From: Candidatus Moraniibacteriota bacterium
GTDB lineage: Bacteria > Patescibacteriota > Minisyncoccia > Moranbacterales > UBA1568
Assembly (NCBI GenBank): GCA_008012175.1
Contig: SSEF01000009.1
Coordinates: forward strand, 1-36,892
Direction of reading: 5' to 3'
Length of the DNA stretch: 36,892 nt
Below, one piece after another: positions 7,163 to 14,657 of this stretch. Position 1 is the first letter of the stretch. Every line of letters begins with the position of its first letter. The notes beneath the pieces are model-generated. The model did not search any database, was not told the DNA's origin, and saw only the letters and a program-made list of their open reading frames with translations. Made by a program: the position numbers and the translations under genes.

Positions 7163-7585
7163 ATGACATTCGAAATGCCGACTGCGATACAGCCGAAACG
7201 CGAAAGACCGGCTTCGGAAACTCTCAGGAAAGGATTGCTTGAGGCGGGAGAGGTCACGTTTCGGGATATACCGGCCGATCGCTCTGGATCACCCTTCCGA
7301 GATACTCACGAATCCCCCGTAGCCCGGAAATCGTGGGGTGAAATCGTAGGAGCTAACGAAAGAGACCCGAATCTAGAGGCGGCATTTGAAAGCCTGGTGA
7401 AAGAAAGTGGGGTTTCTCGTGAGGCATTGGATCAAATGAGTTCCGATACTGACACAAAAGCCCTTATGAAAAATTTGGCGAGAGAATACCTGGAAACATG
7501 GAGAAGTACCGCAAGTGACACTCCGAGAAGGGCTGAAACGGTACGGGAAAAGTTCCGAAATGCAGTGAAAAGTCGTTTACAATAG
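7163..7585 (+). CDS. Hypothetical protein inserted between tRNA genes
   Basis: 140 residues, not recognised. The protein is hydrophilic and mostly helical, with many Glu, Arg and Lys, no membrane segment and no signal peptide. The C-terminal half (EYLETWRST.. EKFRNAVKSRLQ) looks like a small helical bundle. Codon choice differs from the neighbours: AGA, AGG, ATA and CTA are used freely, where nearby genes prefer CGC, ATC and CTC. This suggests recent acquisition next to a tRNA. No clear Shine-Dalgarno or promoter precedes ATG 7163, and it lies 26 nt before tRNA-Asp. It could be a chance ORF, but its length and protein-like composition favour a gene. Confidence 0.5.
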   Translation: MTFEMPTAIQPKRERPASETLRKGLLEAGEVTFRDIPADRSGSPFRDTHESPVARKSWGEIVGANERDPNLEAAFESLVKESGVSREALDQMSSDTDTKALMKNLAREYLETWRSTASDTPRRAETVREKFRNAVKSRLQ

Positions 7586-7611
7586 GCAATAGAAGTGGAG
7601 AAGCAAAACAC

Positions 7612-7685
7612 GGGGGCGTAGCTCAGCTGGTTAGAGCGTCTGCCTGTCACGCAGAAGGTCACGGGTTCGAGTCCCGCCGTCCCCG
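7612..7685 (+). tRNA. tRNA-Asp (GTC)
   Basis: Full cloverleaf with anticodon loop CTGTCAC reading GTC and the G73 discriminator expected for Asp. The acceptor stem GGGGGCG/CGTCCCC has a G5:U68 pair. No CCA is encoded. Confidence 0.96.
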
Positions 7686-7707
7686 CTCAAATAGAGATCG
7701 TATCAAT

Positions 7708-7851
7708 ATGTTCACTGTGAGGGATTTCTTCCGCTCCGTCGTCCTCGGTGTCCTCGTCGGCTGGCTTCTCGTATCCATTCACGATCCGACACACAAGCGC
7801 TTCGACTTCAAGGTGACTGACGCTATCTTTATAGAACGGACTATAGGATAG
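7708..7851 (+). CDS. Possible 47-residue single-pass membrane protein
   Basis: Too short for the ORF track. ATG 7708 opens 47 codons ending at TAG 7849-7851. The product has a basic amphipathic head, one hydrophobic segment (VVLGVLVGWLLVSI) and a polar tail. Codons (GTC, CTC, CGC, TTC) fit the local GC-rich bias. A strong terminator begins 18 nt after the stop. There is no Shine-Dalgarno. The competing minus-strand ORF (7687-7923) would have to read through that terminator. Function unknown. Confidence 0.38.
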   Translation: MFTVRDFFRSVVLGVLVGWLLVSIHDPTHKRFDFKVTDAIFIERTIG

Positions 7852-7868
7852 GCGCGGTTGCGAAGAAT

Positions 7869-7899
7869 AAAAAAAAAACGGCCGGCCGGCCGCTTTTTT
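7869..7899. terminator. Bidirectional terminator
   Basis: The perfect 14-bp palindrome CGGCCGGCCGGCCG is flanked by a run of A on the left and TTTTTT on the right, so it can terminate from both sides. It ends the tRNA-Asp side and the ferric-reductase-like gene on the minus strand. Confidence 0.85.
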
Positions 7900-7919
7900 A
7901 TCGGAGAGCCGCTCGCCCC

Positions 7920-8732
7920 TCACCAGACCCAGCGCAGCGTGACAAAAAAATATCCGGCTGCGAGAAGCGCAAAAGATGCAAGGAAAAATCTTCGGCCACG
8001 GGTTCGAAGGACCAGATCGGTTGAGATTTCTTTAGAGACGATTCCGATATTCTTGAAGAGAAAGAGCGTTTCATACAGCCGAACAAGCACCACCCATCCG
8101 AGGAACAGGCCGACATAGAGGCCCAGCCCGGGCATCCATGGATTGGCAAGCTCGAGTGTCGGGGCAGCCGGCGCCTTGGTCAGCCACTTCACCCAGCCAG
8201 CCCACTTCATGTCGAAAACGTGGATCACAGCGAGGAGAATAACGAGGCGCATCCCCCAGCGTTGCAGGAACCACCAGCGCGCTGGACCAAGCAGGCCGAT
8301 GATCTTTTGAAACGATATGACGAAGAGAAATACGAGGAGGACGATCCCGACCAGGCCAGCAGCAAATTCCGCCTCAGCGAATGAATACCATTCGGCTGGA
8401 AATTTCTTCGGGAGAGCAGCATACGAGATGATCGCGTGCGCCGCGATGAAAAACGCGCCGACGATGCCGAGCTCTTTCCGGAGCCCGAGCCATTTATCGA
8501 ATCGGTCGAAGTAACGCGTGATCGGCCCGACGAGGAACGTCAGCGCGAGCATCACCATACCGACGCCAGCGAGCGCCTTGTTCGGGACGTAGAGCATGTC
8601 GGCAGTCGGTGGCGCATCGAAATAGTAGCCGCGCCGCACCAAGAGGTATGAACTGAAGAGCACGAAGAGAATGAGCGCTACGAACAGGGTGATGAAATAA
8701 TCCCGTCCACTGAATGGCTTATGCCCTTCCAT
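7920..8732 (-). CDS. Ferric-reductase-like / MsrQ-like haem membrane protein
   Basis: 270 residues with about seven or eight hydrophobic helices. It resembles the ferric reductase-like transmembrane domain that also occurs in MsrQ (YedZ), which carries electrons on haem b through the membrane. The signature is NKALAGVG, then LTFLVGPI.R, then RKELGIVGAFFIAAHA, whose His and a second His in the helix LAVIHVF are candidate haem ligands. No NAD- or FAD-binding domain is fused, so electrons must come from another carrier. MsrP is not in the window, so a sulfoxide-reductase partnership is unproven. A TATAAT box 8 nt before ATG 8732 implies a nearly leaderless mRNA. Confidence 0.75.
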   Translation of the reverse strand: MEGHKPFSGRDYFITLFVALILFVLFSSYLLVRRGYYFDAPPTADMLYVPNKALAGVGMVMLALTFLVGPITRYFDRFDKWLGLRKELGIVGAFFIAAHAIISYAALPKKFPAEWYSFAEAEFAAGLVGIVLLVFLFVISFQKIIGLLGPARWWFLQRWGMRLVILLAVIHVFDMKWAGWVKWLTKAPAAPTLELANPWMPGLGLYVGLFLGWVVLVRLYETLFLFKNIGIVSKEISTDLVLRTRGRRFFLASFALLAAGYFFVTLRWVW

Positions 8733-8740
8733 ACGCTTGT

Positions 8741-8746
8741 ATTATA
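8741..8746 (-). promoter_or_regulatory. -10 box of the haem membrane protein gene
   Basis: TATAAT on the minus strand (8746-8741), 8 nt upstream of ATG 8732. The -35 is weak. Confidence 0.5.
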
Positions 8747-8782
8747 TATCTCATTGAATACTGACAGTATACCAGACCTAAC

Positions 8783-9487
8783 TCATCCGCGGACATTAAC
8801 CTGCCGTTCCGGCGTCTGGAACCGTTTCGCCAATCCGGCCATCTCATCCATGCTGAACCCATGGCATTGTGCGAAAGCCGGATCGAGCGTCTGAGCCGGA
8901 CGGAAAGCTTGAAAGTACAGTCGGCAAACGCCCTCAAGCAGTCGCGAAAGCTCAGCGAGTACCGGTTCAGTATGATGTTCGCGGATGAGCGTCGTCCGGA
9001 ATTCATGTTCGATGTTGCTTCCGCTGATGAGGCTGATGCTCCGCTTGATATGCTCCGGCCTCACTCCCGGACCAGCGAGCTCTCGGTACCGTTCCAGCGA
9101 GGTCTTCACGTCCATAGCGATATAATCGACAAGTCGCCCGGCGATGAGCTGTTCGATCATGTCCGGATTATTGCCATTCGTATCGAGCTTCACCGAAAAC
9201 CCGAGCATCCTTATCTGATCGAGGAAATCCGGCAAGTCCCGCCAGGCCGTTGGTTCACCGCCTGAGACCACGACCCCGTCGAGGAGCCCCTGGCGCTTCT
9301 CGAGGAACCGGAAAAAATGCTCGGCCGAAATGAAGCTTTCCGAGATGGCGCATAGCCGCTCCGGCAGGACGAACTCCGGATTATGGCAGAACCCGCAGCG
9401 AAGGTCACAGCCTGGCGTGAACGCGATGCAGGCGACTTTTCCAGGAAAGTCGAGTAGGGTAAAGCGCTGGATCGCCGAGAGCTTCAT
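8783..9487 (-). CDS. nrdG: Anaerobic ribonucleotide reductase activating protein (radical SAM)
   Basis: Radical S-adenosylmethionine enzyme that uses a 4Fe-4S cluster to form the glycyl radical on class III ribonucleotide reductase. The cluster motif CDLRCGFCHNP (CX3CX2C) is near residue 27, the SAM-binding GGEPTA follows, and VKLDTNG and YIAMDVKT are typical later motifs. With 234 residues it resembles the longer NrdG/PflA-like activases. It is last in an operon: its ATG overlaps the TGA of the 72-residue glycyl-radical gene by 4 nt (ATGA), so the two are coupled. This pairing of activase with the detached radical domain fits their expected direct contact. Confidence 0.93.
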   Translation of the reverse strand: MKLSAIQRFTLLDFPGKVACIAFTPGCDLRCGFCHNPEFVLPERLCAISESFISAEHFFRFLEKRQGLLDGVVVSGGEPTAWRDLPDFLDQIRMLGFSVKLDTNGNNPDMIEQLIAGRLVDYIAMDVKTSLERYRELAGPGVRPEHIKRSISLISGSNIEHEFRTTLIREHHTEPVLAELSRLLEGVCRLYFQAFRPAQTLDPAFAQCHGFSMDEMAGLAKRFQTPERQVNVRG

Positions 9488-9702
9488 GCCTGTGCAACTA
9501 CCGGATTGTCAGCCATGAAGCGATGATTGTCCGCAACGCACTCTTCGAAATGCTTCCTCGAATAATGCTCGGCCTTTTTCCCGATATTGAAATGTGAAAC
9601 CGGACGATGATACCCCATGACGCGGGTCCAGACTTCGCAACGGGTGCGCTGCCCGTTTACTCTCGATTCTACAACCTCCGCCCCAACCAGCTTCTTGTTC
9701 AT
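9484..9702 (-). CDS. Detached glycyl-radical domain of anaerobic ribonucleotide reductase
   Basis: 72 residues that match the C-terminal end of class III ribonucleotide reductases rather than a separate known enzyme. The motif TRVMGYHRP carries the expected radical glycine (about residue 30) in the RVxGY context. RPVSHFNIGKKAEHYSRKHF matches the usual sequence after it. The large NrdD just upstream ends after its zinc ribbon and lacks this motif. This is not a simple read-through: after the NrdD TAG there is a further in-frame TAA, and this gene has its own ATG. The product should dock into NrdD, be activated by NrdG and complete the active site, much as GrcA (YfiD) replaces the radical domain of damaged pyruvate formate-lyase. 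Confidence 0.85.
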   Translation of the reverse strand: MNKKLVGAEVVESRVNGQRTRCEVWTRVMGYHRPVSHFNIGKKAEHYSRKHFEECVADNHRFMADNPVVAQA

Positions 9703-9730
9703 AGCTTTTTCTTTACTGAGTTACTTTTGG

Positions 9731-11848
9731 CTATTTAACCGCATCTTGACTCATATAGGCTTGGCGTAGCGCCGCATCGTATCGCGACCCCTCCTCTATC
9801 CCGAGTGCTGCATCGCATTTCGGACAGAAGTCATGCTCCCCGTTGAGATAGCCATGCATCGGACAGATAGAAAATGTCGGCGTGATAGTGATGTACGGCA
9901 GGCGGAACCGGGAAAGGATGTTCCGGACCAGGCTGCGGCAGGCTTCTCCCGAGCTCACCCGCTCGTTCATATAGCAATGGAGTACCGTGCCACCGGTGTA
10001 CTTCGTCTGAAGCGTATCCTGGAGCTCGAGTGCCTCGAAGACGTCGTCCGTGTAGCCGACAGGGAGCTGGGACGAATTCGTATAGTACGGTGCCTCGGCG
10101 GTACCGGCTTGGAGAATATCAGGAAACCGCTTGCGATCTTCCTTTGCGAAGCGATATGTCGTCCCCTCGGCCGGAGTTGCCTCGAGATTGTAATAATTCC
10201 CCGTTTCCTCCTGATAGTCTTTGATCTTCTCGCGCATGAAGTCGAGCACCTCGATCGCAAAGGCCTGCCCCACTGGCGTCGTGATATTCTCGGCATCCCG
10301 GGTGAAGTTGCGGATCGCCTCATTCAGGCCGTTGATGCCGATCGTTGAGAAGTGATTCTTCAGATATCCGAGGTAGCGCTTCGTGTAGGGAAACAGCCCC
10401 CTGTCGATCCACTTCTGGATTTCGGCGCGCTTGATCTCGAGCGACTCTCTCGCGAGCTCCATCAGATGCGCGATGCGTCCCAGGAACGCCTCTTTGTCCC
10501 CAGCCGAAAGATAGCCGATGCGCGCTGCATTGATAGTCACCACCCCGATCGATCCCGTCATCTCGGCCGAACCAAAGAGACCACCGCCACGCTTCCGGAG
10601 CTCGCGGAGGTCGAGTTGAAGCCGGCAGCACATCGAACGCACGTCGCCGGGGTTGAGATCAGAATTCACGAAGTTCTGGAAATACGGCGTGCCGTACTTG
10701 GCCGTCATCTCGAAGAGCGGCAGGTTCTTTTCATCGCGCCAGTCGAAATCCTTGGTGATATTGTAGGTCGGAATGGGAAAGGTGAATGTCCGACCCTTAG
10801 CATCCCCTTTCGACATGACAGCGATGAACGCCCGATTGATGACATCCATCTCCGACTGGAGCTCGCCGAAAGTATACGCGAACGGTGCACCGCCAAGCCG
10901 GAGCCGCTTCTCGCGCATGTCAGCCGGACAGTCCCAGTCAAGCGTGATGTTCGTAAACGGCGTTTGTGTCCCCCAGCGCGACGGAATATTCAAGTTGAAG
11001 ACGAAGGACTGGATGTTCTGATAGACGTACTCATAGACCTTATCTGCGATGTACCGTTCACTGTCCTCATCGGAAGCAAAACTCATGCCATATCCTTCAA
11101 GATCCGCCCTGAGCTCCAGCTCGTATTTCTTCACGAACGGGGCAAGGTACGTATCGAAACTTGAAAAGGCCTGAGCGCCCGCCCACTCATTCTGGAGCGT
11201 CCCGAGAAAATTCACCATCTGCGCGACCGCGGATGAGAGATGCTTGGGCGGCCCAGACTCGATCTTGTTCGGTACCCCATTGAAACCTTCTTCGAGGAGC
11301 ACGCGCAGGCTCCAGCCAGCGCAGTAGCCGGAAAACATGTCGAGGTCGTGGATATGGTAATCGCCGTTCCGATGCGCATCGCCGACCGCCTTCGGATAGA
11401 TATGTGAGAGCCAGTAGTTTGCGATGACACTCCCTGCTGTATTCAGGATCATGCCGCCAAGCGAATAGCCCTGATTCGAGTTGGCATTCACCCGCCAGTC
11501 GAGCTTTTCGAGGTACTCTGAGACGGTCTTCTCGACCTGAACGACGACATTCCTCTCCTCACGCACCTCCCGCCGGCGTTCGCGGTACAAGATATATGCT
11601 TTGGCAACATCGGCATAATCATAGCGGATCAGGATCTCCTCAACGATATCCTGGATATCCTCAACGCCCGGTATCCGTTCGCCGAAACGCTCCTCGGAAA
11701 GCGCGACTACATCTAGGGCGAGCACCCGTGCACGTTCGAGATCATCGGTCCGGGTCGCGGCGAGCGCCTTCCGGATCGCTTCCTCGATCTTTTTCGCTTC
11801 GAAATCGACGATTGCCCCATTCCGCTTTTGGATCTTGTAGAGTGGCAT
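9731..11848 (-). CDS. nrdD: Anaerobic ribonucleoside-triphosphate reductase, large part without radical domain
   Basis: Class III reductase converting ribonucleotides to deoxyribonucleotides without oxygen. ATG 11848 (about 705 residues) is preferred; the track start at 11962 adds 38 residues unlike the family. The N-terminal ATP-cone (KIQKRNGAIVDFEAKKIEEAI) provides allosteric control. The barrel has Cys in HDLDMFSGYCAGW and RSMCCRLQLDL, the places where the thiyl and partner cysteines are expected. Near the end a zinc ribbon (SICPMHGY, FCPKC) is followed by only about 25 residues and a TAG. The RVxGY glycyl-radical segment that should follow is encoded by the next gene. A terminator separates it from the upstream sigma-factor gene. 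No Shine-Dalgarno or NrdR box was recognised. Confidence 0.93.
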   Translation of the reverse strand: MPLYKIQKRNGAIVDFEAKKIEEAIRKALAATRTDDLERARVLALDVVALSEERFGERIPGVEDIQDIVEEILIRYDYADVAKAYILYRERRREVREERNVVVQVEKTVSEYLEKLDWRVNANSNQGYSLGGMILNTAGSVIANYWLSHIYPKAVGDAHRNGDYHIHDLDMFSGYCAGWSLRVLLEEGFNGVPNKIESGPPKHLSSAVAQMVNFLGTLQNEWAGAQAFSSFDTYLAPFVKKYELELRADLEGYGMSFASDEDSERYIADKVYEYVYQNIQSFVFNLNIPSRWGTQTPFTNITLDWDCPADMREKRLRLGGAPFAYTFGELQSEMDVINRAFIAVMSKGDAKGRTFTFPIPTYNITKDFDWRDEKNLPLFEMTAKYGTPYFQNFVNSDLNPGDVRSMCCRLQLDLRELRKRGGGLFGSAEMTGSIGVVTINAARIGYLSAGDKEAFLGRIAHLMELARESLEIKRAEIQKWIDRGLFPYTKRYLGYLKNHFSTIGINGLNEAIRNFTRDAENITTPVGQAFAIEVLDFMREKIKDYQEETGNYYNLEATPAEGTTYRFAKEDRKRFPDILQAGTAEAPYYTNSSQLPVGYTDDVFEALELQDTLQTKYTGGTVLHCYMNERVSSGEACRSLVRNILSRFRLPYITITPTFSICPMHGYLNGEHDFCPKCDAALGIEEGSRYDAALRQAYMSQDAVK

Positions 11849-11929
11849 ATATTTTATGCTCGAAGTAGCTTTGAATGAGACAAAGCTTTTGCAATTTAGT
11901 GGCCCACATACCTCTAAACACTCTGGTAC

Positions 11930-11952
11930 GAAAAAAGGTGTCATCCGACACC
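11930..11952 (-). terminator. Terminator after the PAS-sigma gene
   Basis: On the minus strand GGTGTC-GGAT-GACACC followed by TTTTTT. It lies 34 nt after the sigma-factor stop and insulates the nrd operon. Confidence 0.82.
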
Positions 11953-11985
11953 AAATGCTCAACCAGTTGTAGTTTTGGTTTCCCC

Positions 11986-13041
11986 CTAGCTACCAGAGAG
12001 GAGTGGGCGGAGTTTTTTCCGGGCGCGAGAGAGAAGGAGCTTAGCTGCGTTTTCAGAACATTCAAACCGAACGCTCATCTCCCGGACCGAGTAGCCCTCG
12101 CGATAGTAGGCAGAGAGGGCGAGACGCTCGCGTACGGTGAGCTCGGGCATCTCCCAAATCCAGTTACTTAGCTCGGGCGCAGGCATCACTGAAGGCGCTT
12201 CGGTCAAAGAAAGATCGACCATTGGCTGACGACGGAATGAGTTTAGAAGGATGCTGTGAGCGATACGGAGGAGGTATGTACCATAAGCTGCATTGCGCGT
12301 CTCATAGCCGTCCAAACGCTCGAAGGCGCGGATGAAGGTATCCTGTGCGAGATCGAACGCTTGATCACGCTGCCCAGGCAAGTGGCGCATGAAATAGCGT
12401 TCGATGGTTTCAAAATATTTCTCGTAGATCGCCTGATAGGCCTGAGGATCCGCCTTGGCTGCCGCGATGAGCGCCCGATCATCAAAGCGGCGCTGAAACC
12501 GATCGCGAAGCACCCCTGACCAATGCCGCAGGGTCCAGTCAGAAAAAAATCCGCCAGTGTCTCGCTCTGCCCCCTGAGAAAGTTCACCTGGAAACCATTC
12601 CGAGAGCCACGATACGACAGGGGCGGCGGCGATCGACGGGCTTTTGAATACCGCTCGCCACTCTCTCACGAATCGATCAGCATCTTCGATCGCTGCCGGA
12701 CGAAGGGCGAGGTACTGGACCGAGCCATCCGAGCCCTCGAGTGGACAAACCGTCAAGAGTTCGGCGTACTCACGTCCCGCCTTTGAGCGGTTAGTCACCG
12801 ACCCGACAAAGCTAGACCGTTTGTCTCGGATAGTACGCCACATCTCATCATAGAACGAGCGTGGCATCCGCCCACCCCAGAGCCTGCCCGGTTTCGCACC
12901 AAGGATCTCGGCGACAGAAAACCCGGTCCGGAAAGCAATGCCCTCATTGGCATAGGTCGCTACCCCGAGAGCGTTCGTCAGAAGAATATTTCCCAGCAGT
13001 CGGCCTGTCTGGACAGGGCGACCCGATTCCATCTGTGTCAT
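11986..13041 (-). CDS. PAS domain fused to an ECF-like sigma factor
   Basis: 351 residues. An N-terminal PAS sensor (residues about 20-120; GVATYANEGIAFRTGFS, then LWGGRMPRSFYDEMW and a K/R-G-REY segment) joins a linker and a sigma-70 region 2 (YEKYFETIERYF, QAFDLAQDTFIRAFERLDGY, LLRIAHSILLNSFRR). Region 4 at the C-terminus has a helix-turn-helix (LTVRERLALSAYYREGYSVREMS, then AKLLLSRARKKLRPLL). No LOV cysteine motif was seen, so blue-light sensing is not indicated. No anti-sigma gene is adjacent, which suggests the PAS domain itself regulates the sigma factor. The PAS motif is shared with the membrane sensor at 27990-29408. It is divergent from the D-2-hydroxyacid dehydrogenase gene. Confidence 0.87.
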   Translation of the reverse strand: MTQMESGRPVQTGRLLGNILLTNALGVATYANEGIAFRTGFSVAEILGAKPGRLWGGRMPRSFYDEMWRTIRDKRSSFVGSVTNRSKAGREYAELLTVCPLEGSDGSVQYLALRPAAIEDADRFVREWRAVFKSPSIAAAPVVSWLSEWFPGELSQGAERDTGGFFSDWTLRHWSGVLRDRFQRRFDDRALIAAAKADPQAYQAIYEKYFETIERYFMRHLPGQRDQAFDLAQDTFIRAFERLDGYETRNAAYGTYLLRIAHSILLNSFRRQPMVDLSLTEAPSVMPAPELSNWIWEMPELTVRERLALSAYYREGYSVREMSVRFECSENAAKLLLSRARKKLRPLLSGS

Positions 13042-13050
13042 ATCCGGCGA

Positions 13051-13079
13051 TTCGCAATTGCTATTTCAGACTGTATAAT
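13051..13079 (+). promoter_or_regulatory. Promoter of the D-2-hydroxyacid dehydrogenase gene
   Basis: TTCGCA (13051-13056), a 17-bp spacer and TATAAT (13074-13079), leaving a leader of about 22 nt with a weak AGGCG ribosome-binding site. The same AT-rich patch could serve the divergent sigma gene. Confidence 0.6.
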
Positions 13080-13108
13080 AGCATTGTTAATATATCAGGC
13101 GAACTGTT

Positions 13109-14110
13109 ATGCGCATCGCATTTTTTGAAATTCAGGACTGGGAGCGGCCGCTCCTTGAGGAGGCATTCAAGGAGCACGAACTCTTCTTCTCCGACCAGCC
13201 GCTTCAGGATTCCGATCTTTCAGAAATCAAGGACTTTGAAGCGCTCTCTGTCTTCATCTACAGCCGAGTCGGCAAGGAAATTATCGATACCATGCCGAAC
13301 CTCCGGCTCATCGCGACCCGGTCGACCGGCTACGACCATATCGATCTCGTTGCCGCAAAAACGAAGGGCGTCATCGTCTCGAACGTCCCGACTTATGGCG
13401 AGCACACCGTCGCGGAGCATACGTTTGCGCTCATCCTGGCTCTCTCGCGCAATGTCCATAAATCCCATGTCCGGCGGTTGAAGAATGACTTCTCAATCGA
13501 GGGATTGAAAGGCTTCGACCTCAAGGGTAAGACTATCGGCGTTATCGGTGCCGGCAAGATCGGCCTCCACGTCATCCGGATTGCCCGCGGCTTCGGAATG
13601 CACGTCCTCGCCTACGATGCCTTCCAGAACGGCTTCCTCTCGGACGTCCTCGATTTTGACTATGTCCCGCTCGACCGACTCCTTGCTGAATCCGATATCA
13701 TCTCGCTCCATACTCCATACAATGAAAAGACGCATCATCTCATCAACGAGCATTCGATCGCGAAAATCAAGCGAGGGAGTCTACTCGTGAATACGGCCCG
13801 CGGCGAACTTGTCGACAATGACGCGCTCATCCAAGCGCTCGATCAGGGCATCCTCGCTGGCGCCGGACTCGATGTGATCGAAGGCGAACAGCTCATCAAA
13901 GAGGAAAAAGAGCTCCTCTCCGGCACCAAGGTGAGCAGCGATCTCTCAGAACTCGTAAATGATCACAATCTCCTTCGCCGCGACAATGTCGTCTACACTC
14001 CACATATCGCCTTCTACTCCGAAGAAGCACTCCACCGCATCCTCCGAACCACGATCGAGAATATCACCTGCTTCACCGAAGGCGCCTGCCAGAACACTGT
14101 CGGGAACTAG
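13109..14110 (+). CDS. D-2-hydroxyacid dehydrogenase, probably D-lactate dehydrogenase
   Basis: NAD-dependent enzyme interconverting a 2-keto acid and its D-2-hydroxy acid. In a fermenting cell the reduction of pyruvate to D-lactate regenerates NAD. The 333 residues are full length. The Rossmann motif is GVIGAGKIGLHV, with an Asp (LAYDAF) at the end of the second strand that favours NAD over NADP. The catalytic set is Arg in NTARGEL, Glu in GLDVIEGE and His in YTPHIAFYS. TGYDHIDL and NVPTYGEHTVAEHTFALIL are family signatures. The precise substrate cannot be read from sequence. The stop overlaps the convergent EVE gene by 4 nt. Confidence 0.92.
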   Translation: MRIAFFEIQDWERPLLEEAFKEHELFFSDQPLQDSDLSEIKDFEALSVFIYSRVGKEIIDTMPNLRLIATRSTGYDHIDLVAAKTKGVIVSNVPTYGEHTVAEHTFALILALSRNVHKSHVRRLKNDFSIEGLKGFDLKGKTIGVIGAGKIGLHVIRIARGFGMHVLAYDAFQNGFLSDVLDFDYVPLDRLLAESDIISLHTPYNEKTHHLINEHSIAKIKRGSLLVNTARGELVDNDALIQALDQGILAGAGLDVIEGEQLIKEEKELLSGTKVSSDLSELVNDHNLLRRDNVVYTPHIAFYSEEALHRILRTTIENITCFTEGACQNTVGN

Positions 14111-14574
14111 TCTCCAAGCGTGGCAATCAGCATGAACTCAGCCTCCGTTACCGGCGTGATCGACAGCCGATTCCCTGGACGGAGAATAATGAGGTTCTTC
14201 AGGTCTTTTATCTCCCGCAGCTGAGGCAGAGTGATAGTGTTTCGGAATTTCCTCTTGAATTTCACATCGATGAGCATCCAGCGCGGATTTTCTTTCGTCG
14301 CCCTCGGATCGTAGTACGAGCCCTTTTTCTCGAATTGCGTCGCGTCTGGGTAGGATGTCCCGGCAACTTCAGCAATCCCAGCCACCCCGGGAACGGGACA
14401 GCTGGAATGATAAAAAAGCACGGTGTCCCCGGAGTGCATCTCGTCTCGCATGAAATTCCGCGCCTGGTAATTCCGCACGCCATACCACGGCACCCGTTTG
14501 TCGCGCCGCAAATCATCGATCGAATATTCGCTCGGCTCGCTTTTCATGAGCCAGTAGCGCTTTAACCGCTTCAT
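14107..14574 (-). CDS. EVE domain protein
   Basis: 155 residues and almost entirely an EVE domain, a PUA-like fold that binds modified bases in DNA or RNA. Signatures are WLMKSEPSEYSIDDL at the start, then VPWYGVRNYQARNFMRDEM and GDTVLFYHSSC, and later VAGIAEVAG and FEKKGSYYDP. Stand-alone EVE proteins occur widely in bacteria, and the exact ligand is not known from sequence. A TATACT box ends 6 nt before ATG 14574, so the message is probably leaderless. It is convergent with the dehydrogenase gene. Confidence 0.92.
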   Translation of the reverse strand: MKRLKRYWLMKSEPSEYSIDDLRRDKRVPWYGVRNYQARNFMRDEMHSGDTVLFYHSSCPVPGVAGIAEVAGTSYPDATQFEKKGSYYDPRATKENPRWMLIDVKFKRKFRNTITLPQLREIKDLKNLIILRPGNRLSITPVTEAEFMLIATLGD

Positions 14575-14580
14575 GACTGG

Positions 14581-14586
14581 AGTATA
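14581..14586 (-). promoter_or_regulatory. -10 box of the EVE gene, leaderless type
   Basis: TATACT on the minus strand (14586-14581), 6 nt from the ATG, the same geometry as at 1512-1517. The -35 is poor. It abuts the U-tract of the upstream terminator. Confidence 0.45.
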
Positions 14587-14588
14587 TC

Positions 14589-14626
14589 AAAAAAATCGAG
14601 CCCGGATCTCTTGTGAGTACCCGGGC
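14589..14626 (-). terminator. Terminator of the orphan gene at 14658-15332
   Basis: GCCCGG and CCGGGC form a stem with a 15-nt loop, then TCGA and seven T on the minus strand. A perfect 14-bp palindrome, ATGCGTCGACGCAT (14631-14644), lies between it and the gene. Confidence 0.55.
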
Positions 14627-14657
14627 CCAGATGCGTCGACGCATGAGTCGGCGTGCT

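Noticed and set aside
7687-7923. Minus-strand ORF of 78 aa
   Set aside because: It would read through the strong GGCCGG terminator at 7869-7899 right after its start, and begins within the end of the upstream gene. The plus-strand 47-codon frame fits better.
9484-9733. Stop-codon readthrough or recoding joining nrdD to the glycyl-radical ORF
   Set aside because: After the TAG another in-frame TAA follows within a few codons, and the downstream ORF has its own ATG.
10352-11164. Plus-strand ORF of 270 aa
   Set aside because: Antisense shadow of nrdD.
11849-11985. NrdR box or riboswitch upstream of nrdD
   Set aside because: No sequence close to the NrdR consensus and no riboswitch-like fold was seen; the only clear structure is the sigma-gene terminator.
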